Assembly: GCA_003445095.1 (NCBI GenBank) | Contig: DLVS01000115.1 | Span: 1-12,713, forward strand | Direction: 5' to 3' | DNA: 12,713 nucleotides | Origin: Verrucomicrobiales bacterium | Lineage (GTDB): Bacteria; Verrucomicrobiota; Verrucomicrobiia; Limisphaerales; UBA9464 | Part shown: positions 6,356-12,713 of the stretch, in pieces | How positions within the stretch are numbered: the first letter of the stretch is position 1 | Layout: every line of letters starts with the position of its first letter | The notes under the pieces: generated by a model | The model's database searches: none | The model's input: only the letters and a program-made list of their open reading frames with translations | Told to the model about the DNA's origin: nothing | Position numbers and translations under genes: made by a program

Positions 6356-9310
6356 TCAGTTCGCTGCGCGATACAATTGGGAAGCCGGGCCGGCGCTAGG
6401 CTTCACGTTGAACGGACTCGCCGCTCCCGGAACGGGTTGGAAGTTGCCATTCAGTGTCGCCGAGGATTCGAGCGTCCCAGTGTATTCCAAATCGAAACTG
6501 CCATCGGATTTGGGTACCAGGGTGATCGTCGGCGGAACTGCCAAGCTGTCCGCCAGAACCACGAGGTTATCGAACGCCCACCACCAATTGTTGAGCGTTT
6601 CGAAGTAACCGAAGGTCAGCGTCATGTTCTGGGCTCCGGCTGGATTCTGAACTCGGAAGGCGACCGTTTCGCTGAGTTCAGCCGGATGAAAGCTCGCGCT
6701 CGAGGGAGCCGACTCAAAGCGTAGCACTTCGGCGGCTGCTCCTCCGTCGAACGATACGGTGACATTGGCCTTTTGAGGTTCCTCAGGATTCCAACTGGAA
6801 TCGAACTGTACGATCACCGAGCCAGGTTTCACTCCGGCCAGAGAGATCGTCTTCGTCTTGAGGTAGGTCGCCATCTGGCCGGGCTCGTGAGCCTGGTCGT
6901 CCCATTCATCGCTATCGCCGATCACCACAGTACCGGCGCCACGGGTAAAGGCAGAGCGATTCTGGCCACCTGCCTGGGCCCAGAAGGTCTTGTCCGCGAA
7001 GCTCCAGCCCGCCCATTCAGTAACGCCGTCGTTATCCGTGCCTGCTCCGGGCACGCCAGAATTGTCGGCGAGCCACCCGTCGGGGGGAGTATGCGTGAAC
7101 GCAGTCTCGTCCACCGTGGTTTCGTCTTGGTTGGGTCCCAAGGTAACTCCCGAGAAATTCTCGGTGAGGAGCGTGAGCCGGCCTTCAGTACGCGGTATCA
7201 CCGCCACCTTTGCGGAGTCACTGGTAGCTTTGCCAGCGCCGTTGGTAAGCTCGACGGAGTAATAGCCGGCATCCTCAACCTTCACCGGATCAAATGTTAG
7301 TTTGGCGGCGGTGGCGCCGGCAACTGGGGTCTTTCCGGTGCCGAACCCTTTGAACCACTGATAGGTCAGCCCTTCGCTGTTGGACGTAACCGTGAGTTCT
7401 GCTTTCGCACCTTCATTGACCTCGATCCCCACTGGCTGTTGCGCGATGATCGGCGGCGAAGCGCCAGCGCTAATTGCGATATTGTCCACCGCCCACCACC
7501 AGTCATTGGCTCCTTTGAGCATCCCGAAGGTGACCACCATGCTGTTGGCGCCCGCCGGATTGTTCAGCGCCACCAGCACGCTTTCATTAGGCACATCGGG
7601 ATGCCGGGTCGGACTGCCGTCGGCAGAATCCCATTTGAGCACCTGAATCGGCGCACCGCCGTCGAAGCTGACCGTAATCAATGCAGTCTGGTTGTTGGTC
7701 GCCTTCGGGTTTTCCGGGTCGGTGTAGTCACCAGGGAATCCGGTCGTCGCATCGAAGGCACTCACGTCGTCGAAGGCCTCTGGGCGCCAGCTTGAATCAA
7801 AGCGCAGGAACGCGGAATTCGCCGAAATGCCGGCCAACGAAATTGGCGGGGTCTTGAGCAGTGAATTGAACAGGCTCTTAAAATGCGCCTGATCATCCCA
7901 TTCATCCGGATCGGCAATTGCGACCACACCCTTGGCGAGATCGAATTCCTCTCGCCGCTGGGTATCTGCGGTCAGCCAAAACTCCTTCTTCGCAAAGCTC
8001 CATCCAGCCCATTCAGTGCGGCCATCGAGGTCCGGGTAACCGTCGCCGTCGTCGTCGGGATTTTCAGGGCTGATGATGGTCGCGGGGAATTGGGTATTGT
8101 CCACACTCCAGCCCGTCGGCGGGGTTTTGGTCCAGACCTCCAAATTGTCCTCTGGATTTGGCAAGCCTGCTTCATCGACCGGCGGGCCGAGGGCGACACC
8201 GTCGAAATTCTCTACAAATAGCGCCGCATTGAATTTGTTGGTCACCGACTTCGCTCCCGCCAAGCTGTCGGTGTAGCTGACAATGACCGTATGATCGGTG
8301 CCGGGAACGAACAGCGACGATGGCTGTTTCCTAACCGTGATGAATTGACCGCTCCGCACGATATCCGGGTTCGGCAGCACCTGTCCGTCGAGCGTCAGAC
8401 TAATCGATGCGTCCTGGATGGTCGTGCTGCCGACATCGATCACGGCACCGACGGCCGTGTCGCGGCTGGCGAACTCGCCGGCAGGAATCCAGCTTTCGAC
8501 AAACGACGGAACTGGCGGCAGCACCGCCGGTATGCCCGCCGCGGTCGGCCCACCTAAGGCGGCCAACTGGCCTTTGCTGAGCGCTTCGTCACGCAACTGG
8601 ATGCTATTTACATACCCCAGTTGGGTGTCCCCACTGTCGTCAGTAAAAAATTCGATCGCCTGATTCAGCGCGTATTTCTGATCGACCAGGTTGGCGACTC
8701 CAATTGTGCCAACCGGCGCTCCGTCGACGTAGAGGCGGACTTGGCCGGCCGTATCGGGCGGAGAGGTAACCGCTACCACGATGGCAAGACGGTGCCAGGT
8801 ATCGGCGGTCACATTTCCAAAGCCGACCTGTTTGGAACCCACCTTATTGTCGGCTCGCACGAATACATCGGCGTCCGTGTCACCCAACGACCCAAGGTCA
8901 GTCTCGACCAACGCCCGAAGTTTTCCTGAAGAGGCGGCCGGGAACAGCACGTCCATGACCATCGTCCAGTCGTTGACCAGCGCTCCGCCGCCGTTGGCCG
9001 GCGCAGTGAAGTCAGCATGATAGCCGCCCGCAGAATCAGCCGAGGCAGGAAACTTCATGACCTTGGCGGGCTGACCACCGATATCGGGAATCCCGAACGA
9101 AGTGGTTGTCCCAAACGCCGTACCGCTGCCGGCCTTGTCAATTAAGGCCGAGCCGAACGTGGCGTTGAGGTTACCGGATTCGAAGTCCCATTGACCGACC
9201 GGTTGTTGGGCCAAAGCCGCGGAGCCGCTCAACAGAGCCGCTCCCACGAGACCTGGCCACCAGGTGTGTTTTGGTGGATAGTTCAACATATGTTTATATG
9301 GTATCTTCAT
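6356..9310 (-). CDS. Large secreted LamG / jelly-roll / Ig-like surface protein
   Basis: This is a 984-residue exported multidomain protein with no catalytic domain recognised. Its N-terminus MKIPYKHM leads into a hydrophobic segment ending ALAQQ, a signal peptide probably cleaved after residue 34. A LamG-like domain follows (about 38-258), then a linker/beta domain (about 265-362). Module A (about 365-616), an Ig-like domain (about 619-704) and module B (about 715-919) come next. A and B are two copies of one module, sharing ENF-GV-LGP, EWAGWSFA, DEWDDQAH, FDSSW, VSFDGGA and NWWWA-DN; the layout resembles cleaved-adhesin/choice-of-anchor-J jelly rolls. Module A carries a calcium-type Asp-rich loop (DDDGDGYPDLDG). 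The last 60 residues match the common verrucomicrobial C-terminal domain. ATG 9310 is preferred because the signal peptide follows; ATG 9289 is an alternative. Role in adhesion or carbohydrate binding is inferred. Confidence 0.87.
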   Translation of the reverse strand: MKIPYKHMLNYPPKHTWWPGLVGAALLSGSAALAQQPVGQWDFESGNLNATFGSALIDKAGSGTAFGTTTSFGIPDIGGQPAKVMKFPASADSAGGYHADFTAPANGGGALVNDWTMVMDVLFPAASSGKLRALVETDLGSLGDTDADVFVRADNKVGSKQVGFGNVTADTWHRLAIVVAVTSPPDTAGQVRLYVDGAPVGTIGVANLVDQKYALNQAIEFFTDDSGDTQLGYVNSIQLRDEALSKGQLAALGGPTAAGIPAVLPPVPSFVESWIPAGEFASRDTAVGAVIDVGSTTIQDASISLTLDGQVLPNPDIVRSGQFITVRKQPSSLFVPGTDHTVIVSYTDSLAGAKSVTNKFNAALFVENFDGVALGPPVDEAGLPNPEDNLEVWTKTPPTGWSVDNTQFPATIISPENPDDDGDGYPDLDGRTEWAGWSFAKKEFWLTADTQRREEFDLAKGVVAIADPDEWDDQAHFKSLFNSLLKTPPISLAGISANSAFLRFDSSWRPEAFDDVSAFDATTGFPGDYTDPENPKATNNQTALITVSFDGGAPIQVLKWDSADGSPTRHPDVPNESVLVALNNPAGANSMVVTFGMLKGANDWWWAVDNIAISAGASPPIIAQQPVGIEVNEGAKAELTVTSNSEGLTYQWFKGFGTGKTPVAGATAAKLTFDPVKVEDAGYYSVELTNGAGKATSDSAKVAVIPRTEGRLTLLTENFSGVTLGPNQDETTVDETAFTHTPPDGWLADNSGVPGAGTDNDGVTEWAGWSFADKTFWAQAGGQNRSAFTRGAGTVVIGDSDEWDDQAHEPGQMATYLKTKTISLAGVKPGSVIVQFDSSWNPEEPQKANVTVSFDGGAAAEVLRFESAPSSASFHPAELSETVAFRVQNPAGAQNMTLTFGYFETLNNWWWAFDNLVVLADSLAVPPTITLVPKSDGSFDLEYTGTLESSATLNGNFQPVPGAASPFNVKPSAGPASQLYRAAN
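6554..7168 (-). repeat. Module B of an intragenic duplication (coding)
   Basis: This segment encodes the second, shorter copy of the same module, separated from the first by an Ig-like domain. It keeps the TENFSGVTLGP opening, EWAGWSFADKTFW, DSDEWDDQAH, FDSSW, VSFDGGA, NPAGAQNM and NWWWAFDN landmarks in the same order as copy A. Confidence 0.7.
7463..8218 (-). repeat. Module A of an intragenic duplication (coding)
   Basis: This segment encodes the first copy of the roughly 200-250-residue module in the large secreted protein. It is longer than the second copy because of two insertions: the Asp-rich loop before EWAGWSFA and a 15-20-residue segment between FDSSW and VSFDGGA. The similarity is clear at protein level; no long exact DNA match was noticed, so the duplication is not recent. 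Confidence 0.7.
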
Positions 9311-9431
9311 AGTGATTTTGGATGCACGACTACACAGTTTAGGGAGGTAGTACGAAATTCGACGTTGGTGGGCAGCGGCTCGCCTTCGAGGCCACGCCGG
9401 AACCACCTATGGCGGGAAAATCTTCCACAGT

Positions 9432-9806
9432 TCATTTGCGTGCCCGATGTATTTCGAGCGCTTTGGCGGCGCTTTCGTCGCCTTGGGCTGCCGCCTCACT
9501 GAGTTTTTGCATCACGGTAATCTGTGACTCCGCGAGGCTCCGACGTTGTTCTGGCGTAAGTTCGGGATGGGAAGCTAGATTGTCGAGCTGCACGAACGCC
9601 GATGCGTAATTCCCATCAGCAATGCCCTGCGCGGCTTCCTCCGCCGACTCCTTCAACCCAGCCGGCGCCGTGGAAAAAGCCGACTTAACCCCAGCGGATG
9701 CTTCCGACAAAGACACCGGCTGCGGCGCCTCACCGCTCTTACCGCAACCACCGAACGCCAGGAGCGTGACGCTCAGGACTGCCGGAAGAAAATGGGGACG
9801 ACGCAT
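9432..9806 (-). CDS. Small putative lipoprotein
   Basis: This 124-residue protein has an N-terminal Arg-Arg, a hydrophobic stretch (about 6-18) and a probable lipobox ending in Cys21 (AFGGC). Phe at the -3 position is less common than Leu. The mature part is rich in Ala, Glu and Gln and predicted helical (for example ELTPEQRRSLAESQITVMQKLSEAA), without a recognised domain. It starts 16 bases after the prepilin-like gene and ends 121 bases before the large secreted protein gene, so all three are probably one operon. Small lipoproteins in this position are common in Verrucomicrobiota, but their function is not known to me. A role in envelope assembly or secretion is a guess from context. Confidence 0.75.
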   Translation of the reverse strand: MRRPHFLPAVLSVTLLAFGGCGKSGEAPQPVSLSEASAGVKSAFSTAPAGLKESAEEAAQGIADGNYASAFVQLDNLASHPELTPEQRRSLAESQITVMQKLSEAAAQGDESAAKALEIHRARK

Positions 9807-9822
9807 AGGGAATCAGGAATTG

Positions 9823-10650
9823 CTAAAATCGCGGCTGGTCGTTCGGAACTTCCCCGGTGTACCAGCGGTAATCAACACCTACCGGAGTATATTTGATCGA
9901 ACTCACGTTGCCCGGCACCCACAGCGTGGCGCACTGCTTGTTGTGCCGAAACCATTCAAACTCCAGCTTCTTGCCGGGATAGAGTCCCGCGAGGCCGTAT
10001 TTCCACTGAGTGAGACACTCTTTGAAGTTGGGAAATAGCCCCAGGGAATCCTCTTCGCCTTCCATCTTCTGCTCCGCCGAATCCTGCGCGAACACGGTGG
10101 TCTGTGGGCTCGCCATGGTGGAAATTCGTTGGGCGCGGGCCGGCGATGAACCTCGCCGTAAAACGGCGTATTGATTCAGACCCATGCTAGAATTGAGCCA
10201 GAAGTCGCTCGGATACCTCAGTCCGGTCTCGCGCCATTCGTCGACGGTTCTTGCCGTGGGGCAGCGCCAGGTGCGCCGAGTTCCGCCGAAGTACTTAATG
10301 TACGCCAAACCCCAATAAGCCAGCTTGGCTTGCGCGGGGATGTTCAAGTCGAGCAGCGTTTCGACCCGAGGGTTCAGGGACCACTGGCCATTGTTCAAAA
10401 CCACGTCTTCCCCACTGCTGTCGCGCATAAAATGGAGGTAATCTTGATTATCCTGGGCGTACAACGTGGTGCCGATGCCTATTTGGCGAAGGTTATTGAT
10501 GCAGAACGCGTGCTGTCCTTTGGCCTTCGCCTTGGATAACGCCGGGAGCAGCATGGCCGCCAGGATCGCGATAATGGCGATCACAACGAGCAGCTCAATC
10601 AGGGTGAAGCCGGACCGACGTTTAGAACACTTTGGTGGATTCAGAATCAT
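9823..10650 (-). CDS. Prepilin-type N-terminal cleavage/methylation domain protein (pseudopilin-like)
   Basis: This is a 275-residue type IV pilin/type II secretion pseudopilin-like protein. A basic leader (KCSKRRSG) precedes the prepilin peptidase site Gly14-Phe15, with the conserved Glu19 in FTLIELLVV and a hydrophobic helix up to about residue 42. The rest is the globular domain seen in the large verrucomicrobial/planctomycete family: a Cys-Ile-Asn-Asn-Leu-Arg-Gln-Ile-Gly segment near 50 and a His-rich C-terminal motif. That motif usually reads like H...N.LF.DGHV; here it is [14 protein letters not shown], with the Asp-Gly replaced by Pro-Gly. The start is ATG 10650, just before the leader. 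It heads the operon with the lipoprotein and the secreted protein. These proteins are numerous in such genomes and the individual role is unknown. Confidence 0.9.
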   Translation of the reverse strand: MILNPPKCSKRRSGFTLIELLVVIAIIAILAAMLLPALSKAKAKGQHAFCINNLRQIGIGTTLYAQDNQDYLHFMRDSSGEDVVLNNGQWSLNPRVETLLDLNIPAQAKLAYWGLAYIKYFGGTRRTWRCPTARTVDEWRETGLRYPSDFWLNSSMGLNQYAVLRRGSSPARAQRISTMASPQTTVFAQDSAEQKMEGEEDSLGLFPNFKECLTQWKYGLAGLYPGKKLEFEWFRHNKQCATLWVPGNVSSIKYTPVGVDYRWYTGEVPNDQPRF

Positions 10651-10713
10651 GAGTAGCCTGTGCCGGAAAGAACAGAGCCGCCGCCGGTGTTGCTTTGAAG
10701 TCGAAACCGTGAC

Positions 10714-10730
10714 ATTGACGTTAAGTCAAT
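10714..10730. promoter_or_regulatory. Perfect dyad in divergent promoter region, candidate operator
   Basis: ATTGACGTTAAGTCAAT is a 17-base inverted repeat with 6-base arms and a 5-base centre. It lies in the 107-base region between the divergent prepilin-like gene (starts 10650) and the LuxR-type gene (10758). Each arm contains TTGAC, a -35-like hexamer start, on opposite strands, but no good -10 box follows at the expected distance. It could bind the adjacent regulator. Confidence 0.45.
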
Positions 10731-10757
10731 CTACAGAGGACGAAGTGATTTTCCAGC

Positions 10758-11768
10758 ATGAGCAGTCTTGAGCCGAAGGTAGCCGCCGGGCAATACCCCA
10801 AGTCGGGCAGCGGGAGCCCGTTGTCACTGACTTGTCGCAAATACGGAGCCGGTCTTCGCGAACTCGGCAATCGCGAATGGTCGGTCGCTTTGGGAGAGCC
10901 ACCAATGCGTTGGTTCGTCCCCCTGGGCACCACCGATGGGCTGGCCGCGCGCCACTCCGCCGCGGCCGCCGCGGCTGACCTAGCGGAGCGCGGCTGGGAG
11001 CGACTCGGGAGCGTGCTGCCGCGAGAATTCGCCCTCGCCGTGTCCTGGTTGGAGGCCCCGATGGCTTGGACGTACGTTTCACTATTTACCCTGCCTACCA
11101 ACGCACCAACCCTCGTTGCTCCGCTCGGCACCAATCGACTCCGGCTCGCGTTGATCGAACCCGATTCGATATTTCGCGCCGCGCTCATTCATTGGCTGGG
11201 GAGGATTCCTGGAGTTTCCTGCGTGGGTTGGCCGTCCGAACAAATCTGGTTCGGCCAGCCCCGGCGCCGCACCGAATTCGACGTCTTGCTCGTTAATCGC
11301 TACGCCCCCGCTTTTGTCGCCGGCCGATTCAAACCCGCCCGGAATCAGGCCGCCGACGCGTCCTTAGTCTTTGGCTACGGATTGTACCCCACCAGCGATG
11401 ACATCTTTGCGTCCGTATCCGGCGTCGATGCGGGATATTTTTTGCGGCGCCGCAGTCTGACGGCTCTGCTCGAGCCGTTGTCGGCGGCGTTCTCTTCCGG
11501 CCAGTTGGTTCCCGCCGAGGTCCCGCGAACTCTGCGACGCTATTTCCAGAATCTGTTTACACTCGAGGCCGAAACAGCGACCGCCGGCGGCTTGACGACC
11601 CGCGAGCGGCAGATTCTGGCGTGCATTCAGCGAGGGCTCCGCGACAAAGAAATCGCCACTTCACTCGGGATCAGTCCGCTGACCGTGCATACCCATCTGA
11701 AACACGTCTTCCACAAACTCGGCGCCCATACCCGCACTGAGGCGGTCGTGAAGTTCTTAGAGAAATGA
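10758..11768 (+). CDS. LuxR/NarL-family regulator with degenerate receiver domain
   Basis: This is a transcription regulator. The C-terminus (about 279-336) is a LuxR-type helix-turn-helix: LTTRERQILACIQRGLRDKEIATSLGIS, then SPLTVHTHLKHVFHKLGA. Residues about 126-240 resemble a response-regulator receiver (LRLALIEPDSIFRAAL opens the fold), but the phosphoacceptor Asp of the DVLLVD-type strand is Asn180, and the Lys expected in GYxLK is Arg. It is therefore probably not phosphorylated. Residues 1-101 match nothing I recognise. An internal ATG at 11061 has a perfect GGAGG five bases upstream and would give a 235-residue protein, the normal receiver-HTH size; ATG 10905 is another option. It is divergent from the prepilin operon, which it may control. 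Family secure, start uncertain. Confidence 0.8.
   Translation: MSSLEPKVAAGQYPKSGSGSPLSLTCRKYGAGLRELGNREWSVALGEPPMRWFVPLGTTDGLAARHSAAAAAADLAERGWERLGSVLPREFALAVSWLEAPMAWTYVSLFTLPTNAPTLVAPLGTNRLRLALIEPDSIFRAALIHWLGRIPGVSCVGWPSEQIWFGQPRRRTEFDVLLVNRYAPAFVAGRFKPARNQAADASLVFGYGLYPTSDDIFASVSGVDAGYFLRRRSLTALLEPLSAAFSSGQLVPAEVPRTLRRYFQNLFTLEAETATAGGLTTRERQILACIQRGLRDKEIATSLGISPLTVHTHLKHVFHKLGAHTRTEAVVKFLEK
11051..11055 (+). promoter_or_regulatory. Shine-Dalgarno before an internal ATG of the LuxR-type gene
   Basis: GGAGG stands five bases before the in-frame ATG at 11061. It is among the best ribosome binding sites in the window, where most genes have none. It supports either a shorter true start or a second translation product lacking the first 101 residues. 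Confidence 0.45.
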
Positions 11769-11819
11769 ACACGCCGTCTCGGTTGACCGCTGGAAGGAAG
11801 TGACGTCATGAGTTTCGGA

Positions 11820-12530
11820 CTACTCGTCGGACAAGTGAGGGTGAACTTCGATCAGATCGTTCGACCATAGGTTCCCTGGAATTGTCCCGGGATCGAGTCC
11901 CACCGCATTGAGCAACGGTGGCAGGCTAATCTGGTCTTGCGGGCTACTTCGGAAACATTCCGTGAGCCAGGCACGACCAAGCGCAGCGATGGAAGCGTGT
12001 CCGGATCGACGGCCGATAATCCCACAAGCCCAGAGCCCGGCGTGCGCGGGAAACCCAGTGGACCGCAGGCGCCGAATCTGACGTTCGATCGCCTGCGGCT
12101 CATATTTGGCCATCGACATCGAAATCTCCGCTTCGTCGTAGATACAATCGCGGTCTGGGTGTCGAAACATGGCGATGCCGTAGCGCTGCAGCTCGGCCAC
12201 ACAAACGTCATAAAAGGCCGGCGTTTTAATCTGAACGGAGGCATCAATCCAGATCGAATGGGTCCACGGGCGCACCCACCGATCAGGACACATTTTCATC
12301 CGTTTCGCGCTCAATCGATTTGGAAGACCCTGGTTACTGATATGGACCACGTTCCACTGAGGGTGGTTGAGCCTAGGGTTGTCCGTGAAGCACACGAAAT
12401 CGACCGTCGGGTGCCTCGGCTGAGACTTCAGATGGTCGTGGCCACCCATGATCGCGGAATAAACGACGATGTGCGAGAACCCGGAGCGCTTAAAAATTGC
12501 GGCCGGTTGATAAGGAACGGTCAGGCTCAT
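11820..12530 (-). CDS. DUF616 (TOD1/MUCI70-like) putative glycosyltransferase
   Basis: This 236-residue protein has the hallmarks of the DUF616 glycosyltransferase-like family. Counted from the chosen ATG these are HIVVYSAIMGGHD (about 20-32), VDFVCFTDN (43-51), SIWIDASVQI (about 92-101, with Asp96 in a DxS motif taking the DxD role) and HPDRDCIYDEAE (124-135). No signal peptide or membrane segment is seen, so it is cytosolic. Plant members act in cell-wall glycan synthesis; bacterial members usually sit in surface-polysaccharide clusters. Here no other glycan gene is visible, but upstream sequence is cut off by the window. ATG 12530 is preferred; ATG 12617 or GTG 12668 would add residues rich in Gly, Arg and Ser unlike the family. 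It converges on the LuxR-type gene with 51 bases between. Donor and acceptor are unknown. Confidence 0.82.
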   Translation of the reverse strand: MSLTVPYQPAAIFKRSGFSHIVVYSAIMGGHDHLKSQPRHPTVDFVCFTDNPRLNHPQWNVVHISNQGLPNRLSAKRMKMCPDRWVRPWTHSIWIDASVQIKTPAFYDVCVAELQRYGIAMFRHPDRDCIYDEAEISMSMAKYEPQAIERQIRRLRSTGFPAHAGLWACGIIGRRSGHASIAALGRAWLTECFRSSPQDQISLPPLLNAVGLDPGTIPGNLWSNDLIEVHPHLSDE

Positions 12531-12713
12531 ATCGCAGGAGCTGGGACATCTAGTTATCCCCAAGCCCGGGAGCGCAGAGTCACTGGCCCTCCAGAGCTGA
12601 CCGCGACCTTGCGACATGCCGGGTGGCTCGGCTTTTATGCCGACCGCCACAACCTGTCCACTCCGCACCTGATCTAAGCCGTAACCATGGAGTAGAAAAT
12701 GGGGAGCACGCCC

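Noticed and set aside
6773..7300. Plus-strand open frame (175 codons), and others across 6227-9020
   Set aside because: All are antisense to the large secreted protein, whose modules and Ig-like domain are well supported. GC-rich third positions create such shadows.
10721..11188. Minus-strand open frame (155 codons) opposite the start of the LuxR-type gene
   Set aside because: It is low-complexity Ser/Arg/Ala sequence without a domain and overlaps the divergent promoter region.
11937..12677. Plus-strand open frame (246 codons)
   Set aside because: It is antisense to the DUF616 gene. Its translation has no recognisable motif, while the minus strand has several.

Overview
The window looks like a chromosomal segment of a GC-rich Gram-negative bacterium of the PVC group, most likely Verrucomicrobiota (Pedosphaera/Limisphaerales-like). 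Pointers are a prepilin-type protein with the [28 protein letters not shown] N-terminus typical of that phylum, a large secreted LamG/Ig-like/jelly-roll protein ending in the usual verrucomicrobial C-terminal domain (about 60 residues ending in LYRAAN), a small lipoprotein between them, and start sites mostly lacking Shine-Dalgarno sequences. No rRNA, tRNA, CRISPR array or insertion sequence is visible.

Layout: (1) 1-990, plus strand, the 3' part of a membrane CHASE2-type class III adenylate cyclase whose beginning lies outside the window. (2) 5722-1162, minus strand, a run of five genes: a secreted alkaline-phosphatase-superfamily hydrolase, phnW (2-aminoethylphosphonate transaminase), a small AbiEii-partner protein, an AbiEii-type nucleotidyltransferase, and a class III PLP enzyme best explained as PbfA ((R)-1-hydroxy-2-aminoethylphosphonate ammonia-lyase). 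(3) 5723-6355, about 630 bases without a convincing gene but rich in hairpins, including a terminator-like structure on the minus strand. (4) 10650-6356, minus strand, a likely operon of prepilin-like protein, lipoprotein and a 984-residue secreted protein. (5) 10758-11768, plus strand, a LuxR/NarL-type regulator with a degenerate receiver, divergent from the prepilin gene across a short region with a perfect dyad. (6) 12530-11820, minus strand, a DUF616 (TOD1/MUCI70-like) putative glycosyltransferase.

How the genes may work together: PhnW and PbfA both deliver phosphonoacetaldehyde, from 2-aminoethylphosphonate and its hydroxylated derivative. The secreted hydrolase upstream could release the phosphonate from esters outside the cytoplasm. 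No PhnX, PhnY or canonical PhnA is in the window, so the C-P bond-cleaving step is missing here or done by something else. An AbiEii-type toxin/antitoxin-like pair sits inside this cassette, and its toxin stop codon overlaps the pbfA start codon (ATGA). This is the most unusual arrangement in the window. The surface-protein operon and the regulator beside it look like an independent secretion/adhesion locus.
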